The position numbers and the translations under genes were made by a program. Shown here piece after piece: positions 1 through 6,413 of a DNA stretch of 8,026 nt. Under the pieces are notes generated by a model. It saw nothing but the letters and a program-made list of their open reading frames with translations. It was not told the origin of the DNA and did no database searches. Origin of the DNA: JASFQI01 sp050115555 (GTDB taxonomy: Bacteria > Desulfobacterota > DSM-4660 > Desulfatiglandales > HGW-15); contig JASFQI010000228.1 in the NCBI GenBank assembly GCA_050115555.1, positions 1-8,026 of the forward strand, read 5' to 3'. Every line of letters starts with the position of its first letter. Position 1 is the first letter of the stretch.

Positions 1-1171
1 AGTGCAGGAATTCGAGATAGTCATCGGAACCGTCCAAGTCGATCCCGATCAACATCTCCGTCGTGTCGAGGTCGGTGGATGAAAGCCCACCAAAAAACGT
101 CGCGTGATTTTTGTTCGACGTCGAATCCGGTGCGATTTCGCCCTCCCCGGCGTTGGTATATATCTTCACAAAGTCGATATCGCCTTTAAAGTAATCCCCT
201 GTACTATTCGTGCCGGTGATCGGTGATTGATCGTGAGAAAAACCGATGCTTTCGTTCGCACTTCCATTCCCCGCCGTTGCGGTTCCGGTGTCGGAGTCGA
301 TCTCCGATCCCGTCGAGGCGTTTGTCACGGTCACGGACGTTGGCGTTGCCTCGATCTCGATCCACGTATTTTCTGGAACATTCGCGGCCGGAATTGTGAT
401 CGACGTTATGGACCCGCCGTCATTCCCGAAAATGCCGAGGTTTCCGGACGCATCCAGGCCCACGGCAATTCCGTTCACATATCCTCCGGACTTCCAGATC
501 GCTTGTGTCCCTGCGCTTTTGTCGTGGATGCGGACTTTCGCATGGATTAAAATATCGGAATCGGATTCATCTCCCCAATCGCTCCCCATGTGGAGCCCGT
601 CGTCGATCCCGTCGAAAGTGTAATACGTGTCATTATCCGTGGGAGATCCGTCCGTGCTGAACCCTGCATCGCCGTCTTCATCGCCCCCCAGGTGATACTC
701 ATATTCTGCGACCAGCTCGCCGATTTTTGCGTTTTCGCGGGCTGCGCCGAAGTTGAGAACGGCGTCATAACCGGAATTCCAGACGTTTTGCGCGGCCGTG
801 TCCTCGGTGTCCCCGACGTACGTCGTATTGTCGGCCTTCGAAGGATCATAATAGAGCCGGACCACCGGGTCCTCGGTTGAAAGGAGCTCCAGGTCGGGGT
901 GTGAGGCGTGGAGTATGGCAAATTCGGACGACGTATCCCAATACTCGATTTCCACATAGATCTGTGATGTTCCGTTGGCTTTTGTGAGTGCGATCTTTTT
1001 CCGGTTGGCATCGGACCCGAGGCGATCGAAAACACAGGTCGTGTCGTCCCCGTCCTGCCCCACGGATCCGCCGAGGAAGATCGTTAGGGGTGGATGCTCC
1101 AGGGTTTCATCGATTTTGACCGAATCGCCCGTCAAATCGATTCGGTGTGCCCAATCGGAAAGCCAGCCCAT
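1..1171 (-). CDS. DUF2341 plus LamG-like tail-tip/adhesin protein, C-terminus beyond the window
   Basis: The frame is open from ATG at 1171-1169 to the left edge: 390 codons with no stop, so the C-terminus is missing. It starts four bases after the stop of the preceding gene, with no strong Shine-Dalgarno, so translational coupling is likely. Residues 1-145 resemble the DUF2341 module found in phage and surface proteins: MGWLSDWAHRIDLTG at the start, SDANRKKIALTKANGTSQ (53-70), YVEIEYWD (72-79), VRLYYDPSKADNTTYVGDT (104-122). Residues about 175-345 look like a concanavalin/LamG-type beta-sandwich: it opens with YTFDGIDDGLHMGSDW (184-199), has a central SGGYVNGIAVGLDASGNLG stretch (228-246) and closes at GDYFKGDIDFVKIYTNA (325-341). 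A second LamG-like start follows: DSTSNKNHATF (349-359), then IDLDGSDDYLEF (377-388). The protein is rich in Asp, Thr, Ser and Gly. I infer a glycan-binding tip or fibre protein; no catalytic motif is visible. Confidence 0.83.
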   Translation of the reverse strand, partial: MGWLSDWAHRIDLTGDSVKIDETLEHPPLTIFLGGSVGQDGDDTTCVFDRLGSDANRKKIALTKANGTSQIYVEIEYWDTSSEFAILHASHPDLELLSTEDPVVRLYYDPSKADNTTYVGDTEDTAAQNVWNSGYDAVLNFGAARENAKIGELVAEYEYHLGGDEDGDAGFSTDGSPTDNDTYYTFDGIDDGLHMGSDWGDESDSDILIHAKVRIHDKSAGTQAIWKSGGYVNGIAVGLDASGNLGIFGNDGGSITSITIPAANVPENTWIEIEATPTSVTVTNASTGSEIDSDTGTATAGNGSANESIGFSHDQSPITGTNSTGDYFKGDIDFVKIYTNAGEGEIAPDSTSNKNHATFFGGLSSTDLDTTEMLIGIDLDGSDDYLEFLH

Positions 1172-1175
1172 AGGA

Positions 1176-2612
1176 TCACTCGCAATAGAACCCGGGGATG
1201 ATTGTGTTGTGCGATTCCTGCGACGTCGCGGCAGGGACGACCTCTTTCAGCCACAGGCCAACGGCTGAAGGGTGCGTGTCGAATTCCACCGTCTCGCCGT
1301 TTGCCCACGACCCGCCCCATCCGTCCGCGTCGACCGTGAAATAGGGCTGTCCCGTGTCCGGGTTCGTGGGAGAGAAATTCTCGGTGATCTGCCCGGACCC
1401 AAGGGAGCCCGCGTTGGCGCCGGAGGCCGTGAACGCCGAGGCAGAAGAGAACGTGATCGTAATGGAGTCCTCTTCCGTCCCGTCGTTATAGAGGATCACG
1501 GGATACGTGGATTCGTCATAAGTCCCCGAGGTCGATGTCTCCGCCCAGTTCTCGGACTCGGGCTCCACGGTTCCGCCGTCCACGCATCCCGCGCCGTAGG
1601 TTTTTGCCGTGGTATAGCTGTTGGCTACGGTCGACCCACTCTCCAGCTCCACGGTCACGACGTTGCCGCTGTAGCTGAAGCAGTTCTCCCGGTAAGTGAT
1701 CGTGATGTCTGTTCCGTTTTTAGGGGCCGTGGTCCATGTGATGTCCGTCGTCCAGGTCCCGTCCTCCATGTTGAGTTCGCCGGCCGAACAATCGCCGGAG
1801 CACGTCCCGTCTGCGGCCACGTTCACGGTCATGGTCGCGTCGCCGGTGTCCGTAGCGGTTACGACGGGCAATTTGCCGGGTTGCCTACAAATTCCGTTGG
1901 TCGCATTCGTGAGGGTCGAGAGAGTCGGAGAGGTGTCCGCGCCGTCCCCATCCCCGATGTCCTCGTCCGTGTACTCATTATCAGCGAGGGCGAGGAATTC
2001 CTCGTTTGTGGTCCCTTCCACAGTCAAGACGCTCGTCGATCCGACACAGATTCCCTTCGGATAATCGACGTCAGAGGTCGCAGCGATCTTTTCCCACGTA
2101 GATGTCCCGTCGTTGTACTCCACGGAATCGCCTTTTTTGACGCCTGACGCGATCGTCTGCCCGGTCTTGACCTTGTCCGCCAGGTGGAGGGTCCCGCCGT
2201 TCGGCCACTGAAAATCGCTGTGCTCCATCGTAAGGGAAACAGACGTCTCCCCGCCCGAGAGGGCCGTTTCAAGCTGCCCGACGCCCACCCACACAGGGTC
2301 GTAATCGGTAAGATCGGCTTGCGTGTCGGTCTGTGTGCCCTTTCCGAAGTAAAATCGATCCCCCGCGGGAGACGGGAATTCCGGAAAGATCAGGACGCCC
2401 TCGGCCGCATCGTCGTCTGCGTTCCTGTTCGCCCAGAACTCCTTCCGGCATCGCGTGAGTCCGGCCGCCCGTTGGGTTTTCGTGACACGCGGGAACAAAT
2501 TGTGACGGACGCCCGTTTGGATCTCCACGTTACCCTTTCTGCCGCCGTTCGCCGCGGTGTCCGTGACGGTTGCGGATTTCAGCCATTTGATATCGGTTGC
2601 TTCAACGGCCAT
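1176..2612 (-). CDS. Conserved phage virion protein, probable tail tip, 478 aa, Cys-containing
   Basis: The ATG at 2612-2610 follows a strong AAGGAGT Shine-Dalgarno eight bases upstream. The N-terminal region (about 1-60) carries KWLKSATVTDTAANGGRKG (9-27) and HNLFPRVTKTQRAAGLTRCR (37-56). From memory this resembles a conserved structural protein of Mu-like siphophages (NGGR...LFP...AG.TRYRK), but I cannot give a family name. Residues about 60-125 look globular (FPEFPSPAGDRFYFGKGTQT, 77-96). About 130-410 is a long Thr/Ser/Gly/Asp-rich, beta-type stretch suggesting several sandwich modules. The C-terminus, VGLWLKEVVPAATSQESHNT (451-470), looks like a conserved closing segment. There are eight cysteines (55, 189, 242, 271, 275, 311, 343, 477), most of them in the beta-rich part. 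No enzymatic motif, signal peptide or membrane segment is visible. Its position between the tape measure and the adhesin suggests a tip or tip-decoration role, which is inference. Confidence 0.82.
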   Translation of the reverse strand: MAVEATDIKWLKSATVTDTAANGGRKGNVEIQTGVRHNLFPRVTKTQRAAGLTRCRKEFWANRNADDDAAEGVLIFPEFPSPAGDRFYFGKGTQTDTQADLTDYDPVWVGVGQLETALSGGETSVSLTMEHSDFQWPNGGTLHLADKVKTGQTIASGVKKGDSVEYNDGTSTWEKIAATSDVDYPKGICVGSTSVLTVEGTTNEEFLALADNEYTDEDIGDGDGADTSPTLSTLTNATNGICRQPGKLPVVTATDTGDATMTVNVAADGTCSGDCSAGELNMEDGTWTTDITWTTAPKNGTDITITYRENCFSYSGNVVTVELESGSTVANSYTTAKTYGAGCVDGGTVEPESENWAETSTSGTYDESTYPVILYNDGTEEDSITITFSSASAFTASGANAGSLGSGQITENFSPTNPDTGQPYFTVDADGWGGSWANGETVEFDTHPSAVGLWLKEVVPAATSQESHNTIIPGFYCE

Positions 2613-2619
2613 GATTGCG

Positions 2620-2626
2620 ACTCCTT
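2620..2626 (-). promoter_or_regulatory. Ribosome-binding site of the 478-aa gene
   Basis: AAGGAGT on the minus strand, overlapping the last base of the TAA stop of the upstream gene and ending eight bases before ATG 2612. It fixes the start of the 478-residue protein and makes it independent of coupling. Confidence 0.8.
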
Positions 2627-3006
2627 TAAAAAATCATTAGGCGAATGCGGACGTTTCGGTAATAGTCCGTGTCCTCATGGTTCGGCCTGGGCACTCGGGG
2701 CTCTGCATAAATTGCTTCCCCGTCCTCATTGCGGAATCGGACCGTGTACTCCGTGCCCTCGTAATTGAGTGTGTAGGTCGCTCTCAGTACGGCGGCCAGG
2801 GCCCGAAGCGCCTTCAGGGTGGCCCGCGTGATCCATGCCGTATCCGCGGTCCCGACCAGGTCCAGGGCTTGACCCGAGATCTCCCGTTCCCAAATGATCG
2901 GAACCCTACCAACGGATCGATCGACTGCGGCCTCGACCCCCGTCCATCCGAACTCGTTTTCTATGGTGAGGTCCGGGAGCCCGATGCCCCCAAGGGTGAT
3001 CGCCAT
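2626..3006 (-). CDS. Unassigned 126-aa protein directly after the tape measure, probable tail tip/baseplate component
   Basis: The start ATG at 3006 lies three bases after the tape measure stop and nine bases after AAGGGG (3021-3016), so its ribosome-binding site sits inside the end of the tape measure gene. Visible segments are MAITLGGIGLPDLTIENEFG (1-20), a central GQALDLVGTADTAWITRATL (45-64), a beta-type YTLNYEGTEYTVRFRNEDGE (78-97) and a C-terminal DTDYYRNVRIRLMIF. The pattern of aromatic and Arg residues (AWITR.TLKALRALA, then an F/Y-V-RFRNEDG strand) recalls small conserved proteins found after tape measures in transposable siphophages, but I cannot name a domain. Being directly downstream of the tape measure is typical of distal-tail or tip-hub subunits. 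That role is inferred from position only. Confidence 0.78.
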   Translation of the reverse strand: MAITLGGIGLPDLTIENEFGWTGVEAAVDRSVGRVPIIWEREISGQALDLVGTADTAWITRATLKALRALAAVLRATYTLNYEGTEYTVRFRNEDGEAIYAEPRVPRPNHEDTDYYRNVRIRLMIF

Positions 3007-3009
3007 GCC

Positions 3010-5931
3010 CTAGTTCCCCTTCATGAGCCGTTCTTTGAGCAAGGTTCGTTTCAACGATTCCGCTACATTGGCATCCCCCAGGAACGGGCCGAAGGATTGA
3101 CTGCCGGCCGCGATCTCGAACCGGCCGAGATTCTTTACATCCATGCCGCCCACCATCCCGCCTGTCTGGTAGGCCATGCGCGGGGCTGGAATCGTGACGT
3201 TCGGGATCATGCCGCCGATCCGGGCCTTGATCATGCCCGCGAGATCGAGCCTCATGCTATTCAGGCCAAGAAAGAAAGCAGCGCCGTACTTCTTCACGGC
3301 TTCCTTGCGGATCACAACTTCTCCAGCCTCCAGAATTGCGGGAATGCGGTCTCCGCCTCCATAGCCAGGCAGCTTCACGCCGGAGGAAAACCCGGCCGGA
3401 CCGCCTCCCGATTTCGTCTCCACTGTCTTGATTCTGACGACCTTGGTCTCGACCTTATTGACCCAGGCGCTCAGGCTTTTCTGGGCCTCCTCGAAATTCG
3501 AGAGCTCCACCTTGACCTCGGCCGTTCGCGTAGCGGCAATCGCATCGAGCGAGGCCTTGATATCGTCGGCGGCCTTCTGGTACTGATCCCGCAGGGCCGC
3601 GGCCGCGCTCTTCTGTTTGCCATAGAGTTCGTCAATGACCTGGCCTGTAGCCTTCACGCCCGCGGCCGCAATCTGCGTGGTGGCCTGGATGCTTTTGACG
3701 ACGGTCTTGTCGCCCTTCTTGTTGGTGGTCTCGACCTCGCGCGCCAAGTCTGCATAAAGGCCCTGCGCATCCCTCGCCAGGCGTTCGGCCACCTCGTAGT
3801 CCTTTTGGGCCAGGGCCTCTTTTGCCGCGGTGAGCTTCTCCTCGGCCTGGAGCCGTGTATCGTTCCAGCTCTGCACATCGGTCATGGCCCGTCGCTGGAT
3901 CTCGCGTACCCGGTCCTCGGTATCCAGGCGGGCGAGCTTGATCTTGTCCTCCCACTCCAGGACCTCCTGGGCGTATTTCTCGGCCTCCTTGGCCGCTTCC
4001 TTATAGGCTTTCTTGGCAGACTGCTCGAACGCCTCCATTGCCTTGGCCCCGGCATAGGAGGTCTTCTCCACCTTCTCGAAGGCGTCCGAGCTCTTAAGCT
4101 TTTGCAGGTCATCGTTGATGCTCTTGAGCGCGGCATCGGCCTTTTTCACCCCCTCGGCATCGCCCGTGGCCGCCATCTGCTGCTTCATGGCCACCCAGTA
4201 GGCCCGGGCCTTATGAAGGGATTGGCTGAGGCTCTCCAGCTCCTGAGGGGTCTTTCCTGTGATGTTCTCCGGCAGGCGCACGTCCTTGAAGGCCCTGAAC
4301 CGCTGGATCATTCGATCCGTGTTCCTGATCAGGTTGTCTTCGCTTTCTCCGGCCACCTTTGCGGCCTCTCTCCATTCGAGGAGCGCCTTAATGGCCTTGT
4401 AGACTTCCACTCCGGTGAACGCGATACTGACTACGAGGCCCGCCTTGGTCACAGCGCTTGCCGCCAGAAATTGCGCCTTCAGGTTGCCGATCTGGGCCGC
4501 GGCCAGCCTCGATTGAACAATCATCCCCTTGAGGCCCAGGACGATCTTTCCCAGGCCTGCTTTCCAAAGAATGAAGATCCCCGCATACCCCGCCATGATC
4601 CCGGCCAGGGCCTGGGCTTCGGGGCTTGTATCTCCAAGGCCGTCCTTGAGCCAGCGAATGCCTTTGATGGCCGGCAGGAGGCCCTTGGAGAGAAACTCGC
4701 CCAACTCGATGGCAAGCGCGGAAACCTCGTTTTTGAAGAGCTGGATCTGGTTCTCCGGCGTGTCCTTCATCTTGTCGTACGCGGCTTCCATCGACCCGCC
4801 CGCCCGGTCCATCTCTTCAAGGGTCTTCTTCAGGGCGGCGAGGTTCTGGATCATGGCGAGCACCCCGGTCCGTGCTTCCACGTCCGGGATCAGCATGCGC
4901 ATCTGATCGATCGTGAGGCTTTTCTTGGCGATCTGTTCCAGGGTCGGAATCAGGCCCTTCCAGGTAATGCCCAGCTCATCGAACACCTTCTTCGCTTCCG
5001 GGGCCGGGGCCGACATGGCGTTGATCGCCCCCTTGAGGGCCGTGGCCGCCTGAGGCGTTCGAATACCCGCCTTGGTCATTTCCGCAATGGCGGAGGATAC
5101 GACCTTGATCCCCACGCCCGCGGCACGCGCCGTTGGAAGGATCTCGCCCAGGTGGCTTGCAAGCTCCGGAAAGGTGGTCACGCCCTTTTTGATCGTGAGG
5201 AAAAGGATGTCGTAAATATCGCTCAGGCGGGAAATGGAAAGCCCGTACGCGTTGATGACGCCGAGCCCTACGTTCACGGCCGTCTTGGTGTCCGTCACGC
5301 CGGCCACGGCCGCCTTGGCGGATTTCTCCAGGACCCGCGTGGACTCTTCGAGACCGGCGCCGGCCGAGATGATGTCGTATTGGGCCGCGGCCAGGACGGA
5401 TGCGGCCTGGGGGACACGCTTTGAGAGCGCGATGATGCCTTCAGAAAGGGCCGAGTACTTCTCCTTGGAGACGTCCAGGAGGGTGTTCACCTCGGCCATT
5501 TTCTGTCGGTAGGTAGAGTACTCCTTGAACGCCTTGACCGCCGTATATCCCGCGGCAGCCAGGGCGATCATTCCGGCATGGGCCTGGCCCAGGGAGTCCG
5601 ACCACGAGCGGGTCTCCTGCCGGAGCTCCTTGGTCTTTTTCTTGAGCTGGGCCTGGGCCCGGCTGAGCTCTGCCGCGCTGAGCTTGCCGGACCGGGCGAG
5701 CCGGTTGTATGCGGCCTCCACGCGCTGGATCTCGCGCTGAATCTCGCGTCCGGAGCGCAGCTCCAGGAGCGCATAGGCGGCCTTGATCTTCTGCCCCTCG
5801 GTCCGGCCGGTCCTGGCCATGCCCTTCATGGACGCAGTGAACTCGCCTTTGACCTTCTTAAGGCCGGCAGCCGCCTTGTCCGTGCCCGTGGCACGGACGT
5901 TGATTTCAACCTTGTTCTTGGAGTCCGGCAT
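3010..5931 (-). CDS. Phage tail tape measure protein, TP901 family, 973 aa
   Basis: This protein threads the tail lumen, sets tail length and is ejected ahead of DNA. Residues 1-110 are charged and helical. About 140-330 is a TP901-type core: MAEVNTLLD (145-153), QAASVLAAAQYDIISAGAG (175-193), TDTKTAVNVGLGVINAYGLS (213-232), TFPELASHLGEILPTARAAG (253-272), RTPQAATALKGAINAMSAPA (291-310). Hydrophobic segments at about 441-470 and 490-515 are the putative membrane-interacting parts. About 620-830 is Ala/Lys/Glu-rich and likely coiled coil. Near the C-terminus GGGDRIPAILEAGEVVIRKE (858-877) followed by AVKKYG is the usual tape measure closing motif (gdriPA.L.pGEvVirkeavkkyG). The start ATG lies three bases after the stop of the T reading frame; the nearest purine-rich GGAG (5947-5944) is twelve bases away, so initiation is probably coupled to arrival of G-T ribosomes. 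The length is ordinary for siphophages. Confidence 0.97.
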   Translation of the reverse strand: MPDSKNKVEINVRATGTDKAAAGLKKVKGEFTASMKGMARTGRTEGQKIKAAYALLELRSGREIQREIQRVEAAYNRLARSGKLSAAELSRAQAQLKKKTKELRQETRSWSDSLGQAHAGMIALAAAGYTAVKAFKEYSTYRQKMAEVNTLLDVSKEKYSALSEGIIALSKRVPQAASVLAAAQYDIISAGAGLEESTRVLEKSAKAAVAGVTDTKTAVNVGLGVINAYGLSISRLSDIYDILFLTIKKGVTTFPELASHLGEILPTARAAGVGIKVVSSAIAEMTKAGIRTPQAATALKGAINAMSAPAPEAKKVFDELGITWKGLIPTLEQIAKKSLTIDQMRMLIPDVEARTGVLAMIQNLAALKKTLEEMDRAGGSMEAAYDKMKDTPENQIQLFKNEVSALAIELGEFLSKGLLPAIKGIRWLKDGLGDTSPEAQALAGIMAGYAGIFILWKAGLGKIVLGLKGMIVQSRLAAAQIGNLKAQFLAASAVTKAGLVVSIAFTGVEVYKAIKALLEWREAAKVAGESEDNLIRNTDRMIQRFRAFKDVRLPENITGKTPQELESLSQSLHKARAYWVAMKQQMAATGDAEGVKKADAALKSINDDLQKLKSSDAFEKVEKTSYAGAKAMEAFEQSAKKAYKEAAKEAEKYAQEVLEWEDKIKLARLDTEDRVREIQRRAMTDVQSWNDTRLQAEEKLTAAKEALAQKDYEVAERLARDAQGLYADLAREVETTNKKGDKTVVKSIQATTQIAAAGVKATGQVIDELYGKQKSAAAALRDQYQKAADDIKASLDAIAATRTAEVKVELSNFEEAQKSLSAWVNKVETKVVRIKTVETKSGGGPAGFSSGVKLPGYGGGDRIPAILEAGEVVIRKEAVKKYGAAFFLGLNSMRLDLAGMIKARIGGMIPNVTIPAPRMAYQTGGMVGGMDVKNLGRFEIAAGSQSFGPFLGDANVAESLKRTLLKERLMKGN

Positions 5932-5934
5932 GGT

Positions 5935-6344
5935 TCAGGTATTCTCCGGAGTCAGGGCCTTAATCGCCTCATCCGTTGCGATCTGAAAAAAGCTCCACGT
6001 GTAATCCCATGCGTTTGCATGGCCGAGCATGATCAGTCGGCAGACGGCTCGGTCAAGTCCTTCGCGGCCAAGGCTGCCACCCCGATTTCCGCGAACTTCT
6101 TTATCATGTCGCTGAAAAAAGGGTTTGCCTTGCGCACCTCCTCGATAAGACCCTTCAGCCGGCTCGGGGTCCATTCCTCTTCAAGCTTTTCAATGGCAAT
6201 GCCGGCGCTGAGGGATACGGCATGAAAAGGGATCGGCTCATCCGGAAAAAGAAGGTCTGCATCGTGTGTCTTGCCTTCTTCGAGGCCTTTGAGGACCTCC
6301 TGAATCTGCCTGATGGTCAGTTCTTTCGCTTCGATGTTTTCCAT
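5935..6344 (-). CDS. Tail assembly chaperone G-T fusion made by -1 ribosomal frameshift
   Basis: In lambda-like phages the gene before the tape measure makes G, and a minority of ribosomes slip -1 to make a G-T fusion; both bind the tape measure and recruit tube subunits. Here the 103-codon G frame is overlapped by a frame in exactly the -1 register, open until TGA at 5937-5935 and closed by a TGA just upstream of 6174. After slippage at 6126-6114 the fusion is G residues 1-77 plus 59 new residues, 136 in all. The new tail contains LDRAVCRLIMLGHANAWDYT followed by WSFFQIATDEAIKAL, which continues 32 codons past the G stop and looks like real protein. The T part has no Shine-Dalgarno of its own: an ATG five bases after the G stop has nothing suitable upstream. 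T ends three bases before the tape measure ATG. The weak point is residues 78-97, which are basic and shadow-like. Confidence 0.75.
6033..6344 (-). CDS. Tail assembly chaperone, lambda G-type position, 103 aa
   Basis: This is the unshifted product of the chaperone gene. The start ATG at 6344 has AAAGGAA upstream with good spacing. The protein is small, acidic and mostly helical: MENIEAKELTIRQIQEVLKG (1-20), then FPDEPIPFHAVSLSAGI (33-49), an amphipathic LKGLIEEVRKANPFFSDMIK (63-82) and a short C-terminus ending in EPSAD. Family assignment rests on size, acidity, placement between the tube and tape measure genes, and the overlapping -1 frame, rather than on a clear sequence motif. Codons after the slippery run still end mainly in G or C, so the unshifted frame appears functional right to its stop. 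It is expected to act in the cytoplasm with the fusion product, keeping the tape measure soluble until tube assembly. Confidence 0.85.
   Translation of the reverse strand: MENIEAKELTIRQIQEVLKGLEEGKTHDADLLFPDEPIPFHAVSLSAGIAIEKLEEEWTPSRLKGLIEEVRKANPFFSDMIKKFAEIGVAALAAKDLTEPSAD
6055..6098 (-). promoter_or_regulatory. Inverted repeat downstream of the slippery site, possible frameshift stimulator
   Basis: TTCGCGG (6095-6089) and CCGCGAA (6067-6061) on the minus strand are perfect 7-base complements around a 21-base loop. The stem can be lengthened by AAG/CTT (6098-6096 with 6057-6055) across a three-base bulge. The stem starts about 15 to 18 bases after the slippery run, further than the usual 5 to 9. 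It may therefore only weakly stimulate slippage, or may be coincidental in GC-rich coding DNA. Confidence 0.35.
6114..6126 (-). promoter_or_regulatory. -1 frameshift slippery site with three overlapping heptamers
   Basis: The minus strand reads AAACCCTTTTTTC. In the G frame the codons are AAC (74), CCT (75), TTT (76) and TTC (77), preceded by A. This gives three in-register X_XXY_YYZ heptamers: A_AAC_CCT, C_CCT_TTT and T_TTT_TTC. All three yield the same protein junction, NPFFQ. Checking every later G codon down to the stop, I found no other place where both P-site and A-site tRNAs could re-pair one base back. A_AAG at ATA-AAG allows only a single-tRNA slip. This run is therefore the natural entry point to the T frame. 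Confidence 0.78.
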
Positions 6345-6350
6345 TTCTCT

Positions 6351-6357
6351 TTCCTTT
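6351..6357 (-). promoter_or_regulatory. Ribosome-binding site of the tail assembly chaperone gene
   Basis: AAAGGAA on the minus strand, with GGA seven bases before ATG 6344. Its 5' half (AAAG, 6357-6354) can pair in the lower stem of the adjacent hairpin, so access to it may depend on RNA folding. Confidence 0.7.
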
Positions 6358-6387
6358 AAAGCCCCGCGCAGGCGGGGCGCGCTAAAG
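6354..6387 (-). terminator. GC-rich hairpin between the tube and chaperone genes: partial terminator or processing/attenuation element
   Basis: On the minus strand the 7-bp stem GCCCCGC / GCGGGGC (6378-6372 with 6367-6361) closes a four-base CTGC loop and is followed by only three Ts. A lower helix CTTTA / TAAAG (6387-6383 with 6358-6354) can stack below it across a GCGC/AA-position internal loop. It lies 27 bases after the stop of the abundant tube gene and just before the chaperone start. The short T-run suggests incomplete termination or protection of the tube mRNA 3' end. The lower stem shares bases with the chaperone Shine-Dalgarno. This sits in the only spacer longer than 60 bases in the window. 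Confidence 0.55.
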
Positions 6388-6413
6388 ATTCATGCCGCCC
6401 GGTTAAGATACGC

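Noticed and set aside
547..1035. Minus-strand 162-codon frame inside the adhesin gene
   Set aside because: Its Arg/Thr/Pro-rich translation is an alternative-frame shadow. The overlapping frame from 1171 is open to the window edge and matches DUF2341.
1272..2147. Plus-strand open frame of 291 codons opposite the 478-residue gene
   Set aside because: It has the same codon-for-codon antisense register and an Arg/Gly/Val-rich composition with no ribosome-binding site logic. The minus-strand gene has a strong Shine-Dalgarno and fits the operon.
2677..5424. Plus-strand open frame of 915 codons opposite the tape measure gene
   Set aside because: Its codons lie exactly over the tape measure codons in reverse complement. 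In that register stops need TTA, CTA or TCA on the coding strand, which this gene avoids. The translation is rich in Gly, His, Leu and Arg with no domain, and the tape measure match is clear.
5935..6174. Independent 79-residue gene starting at ATG 6174
   Set aside because: The purines before this ATG touch it with no spacing, and the first 40 residues look like shadow translation of G. The frame is better explained as the T extension reached by -1 slippage.
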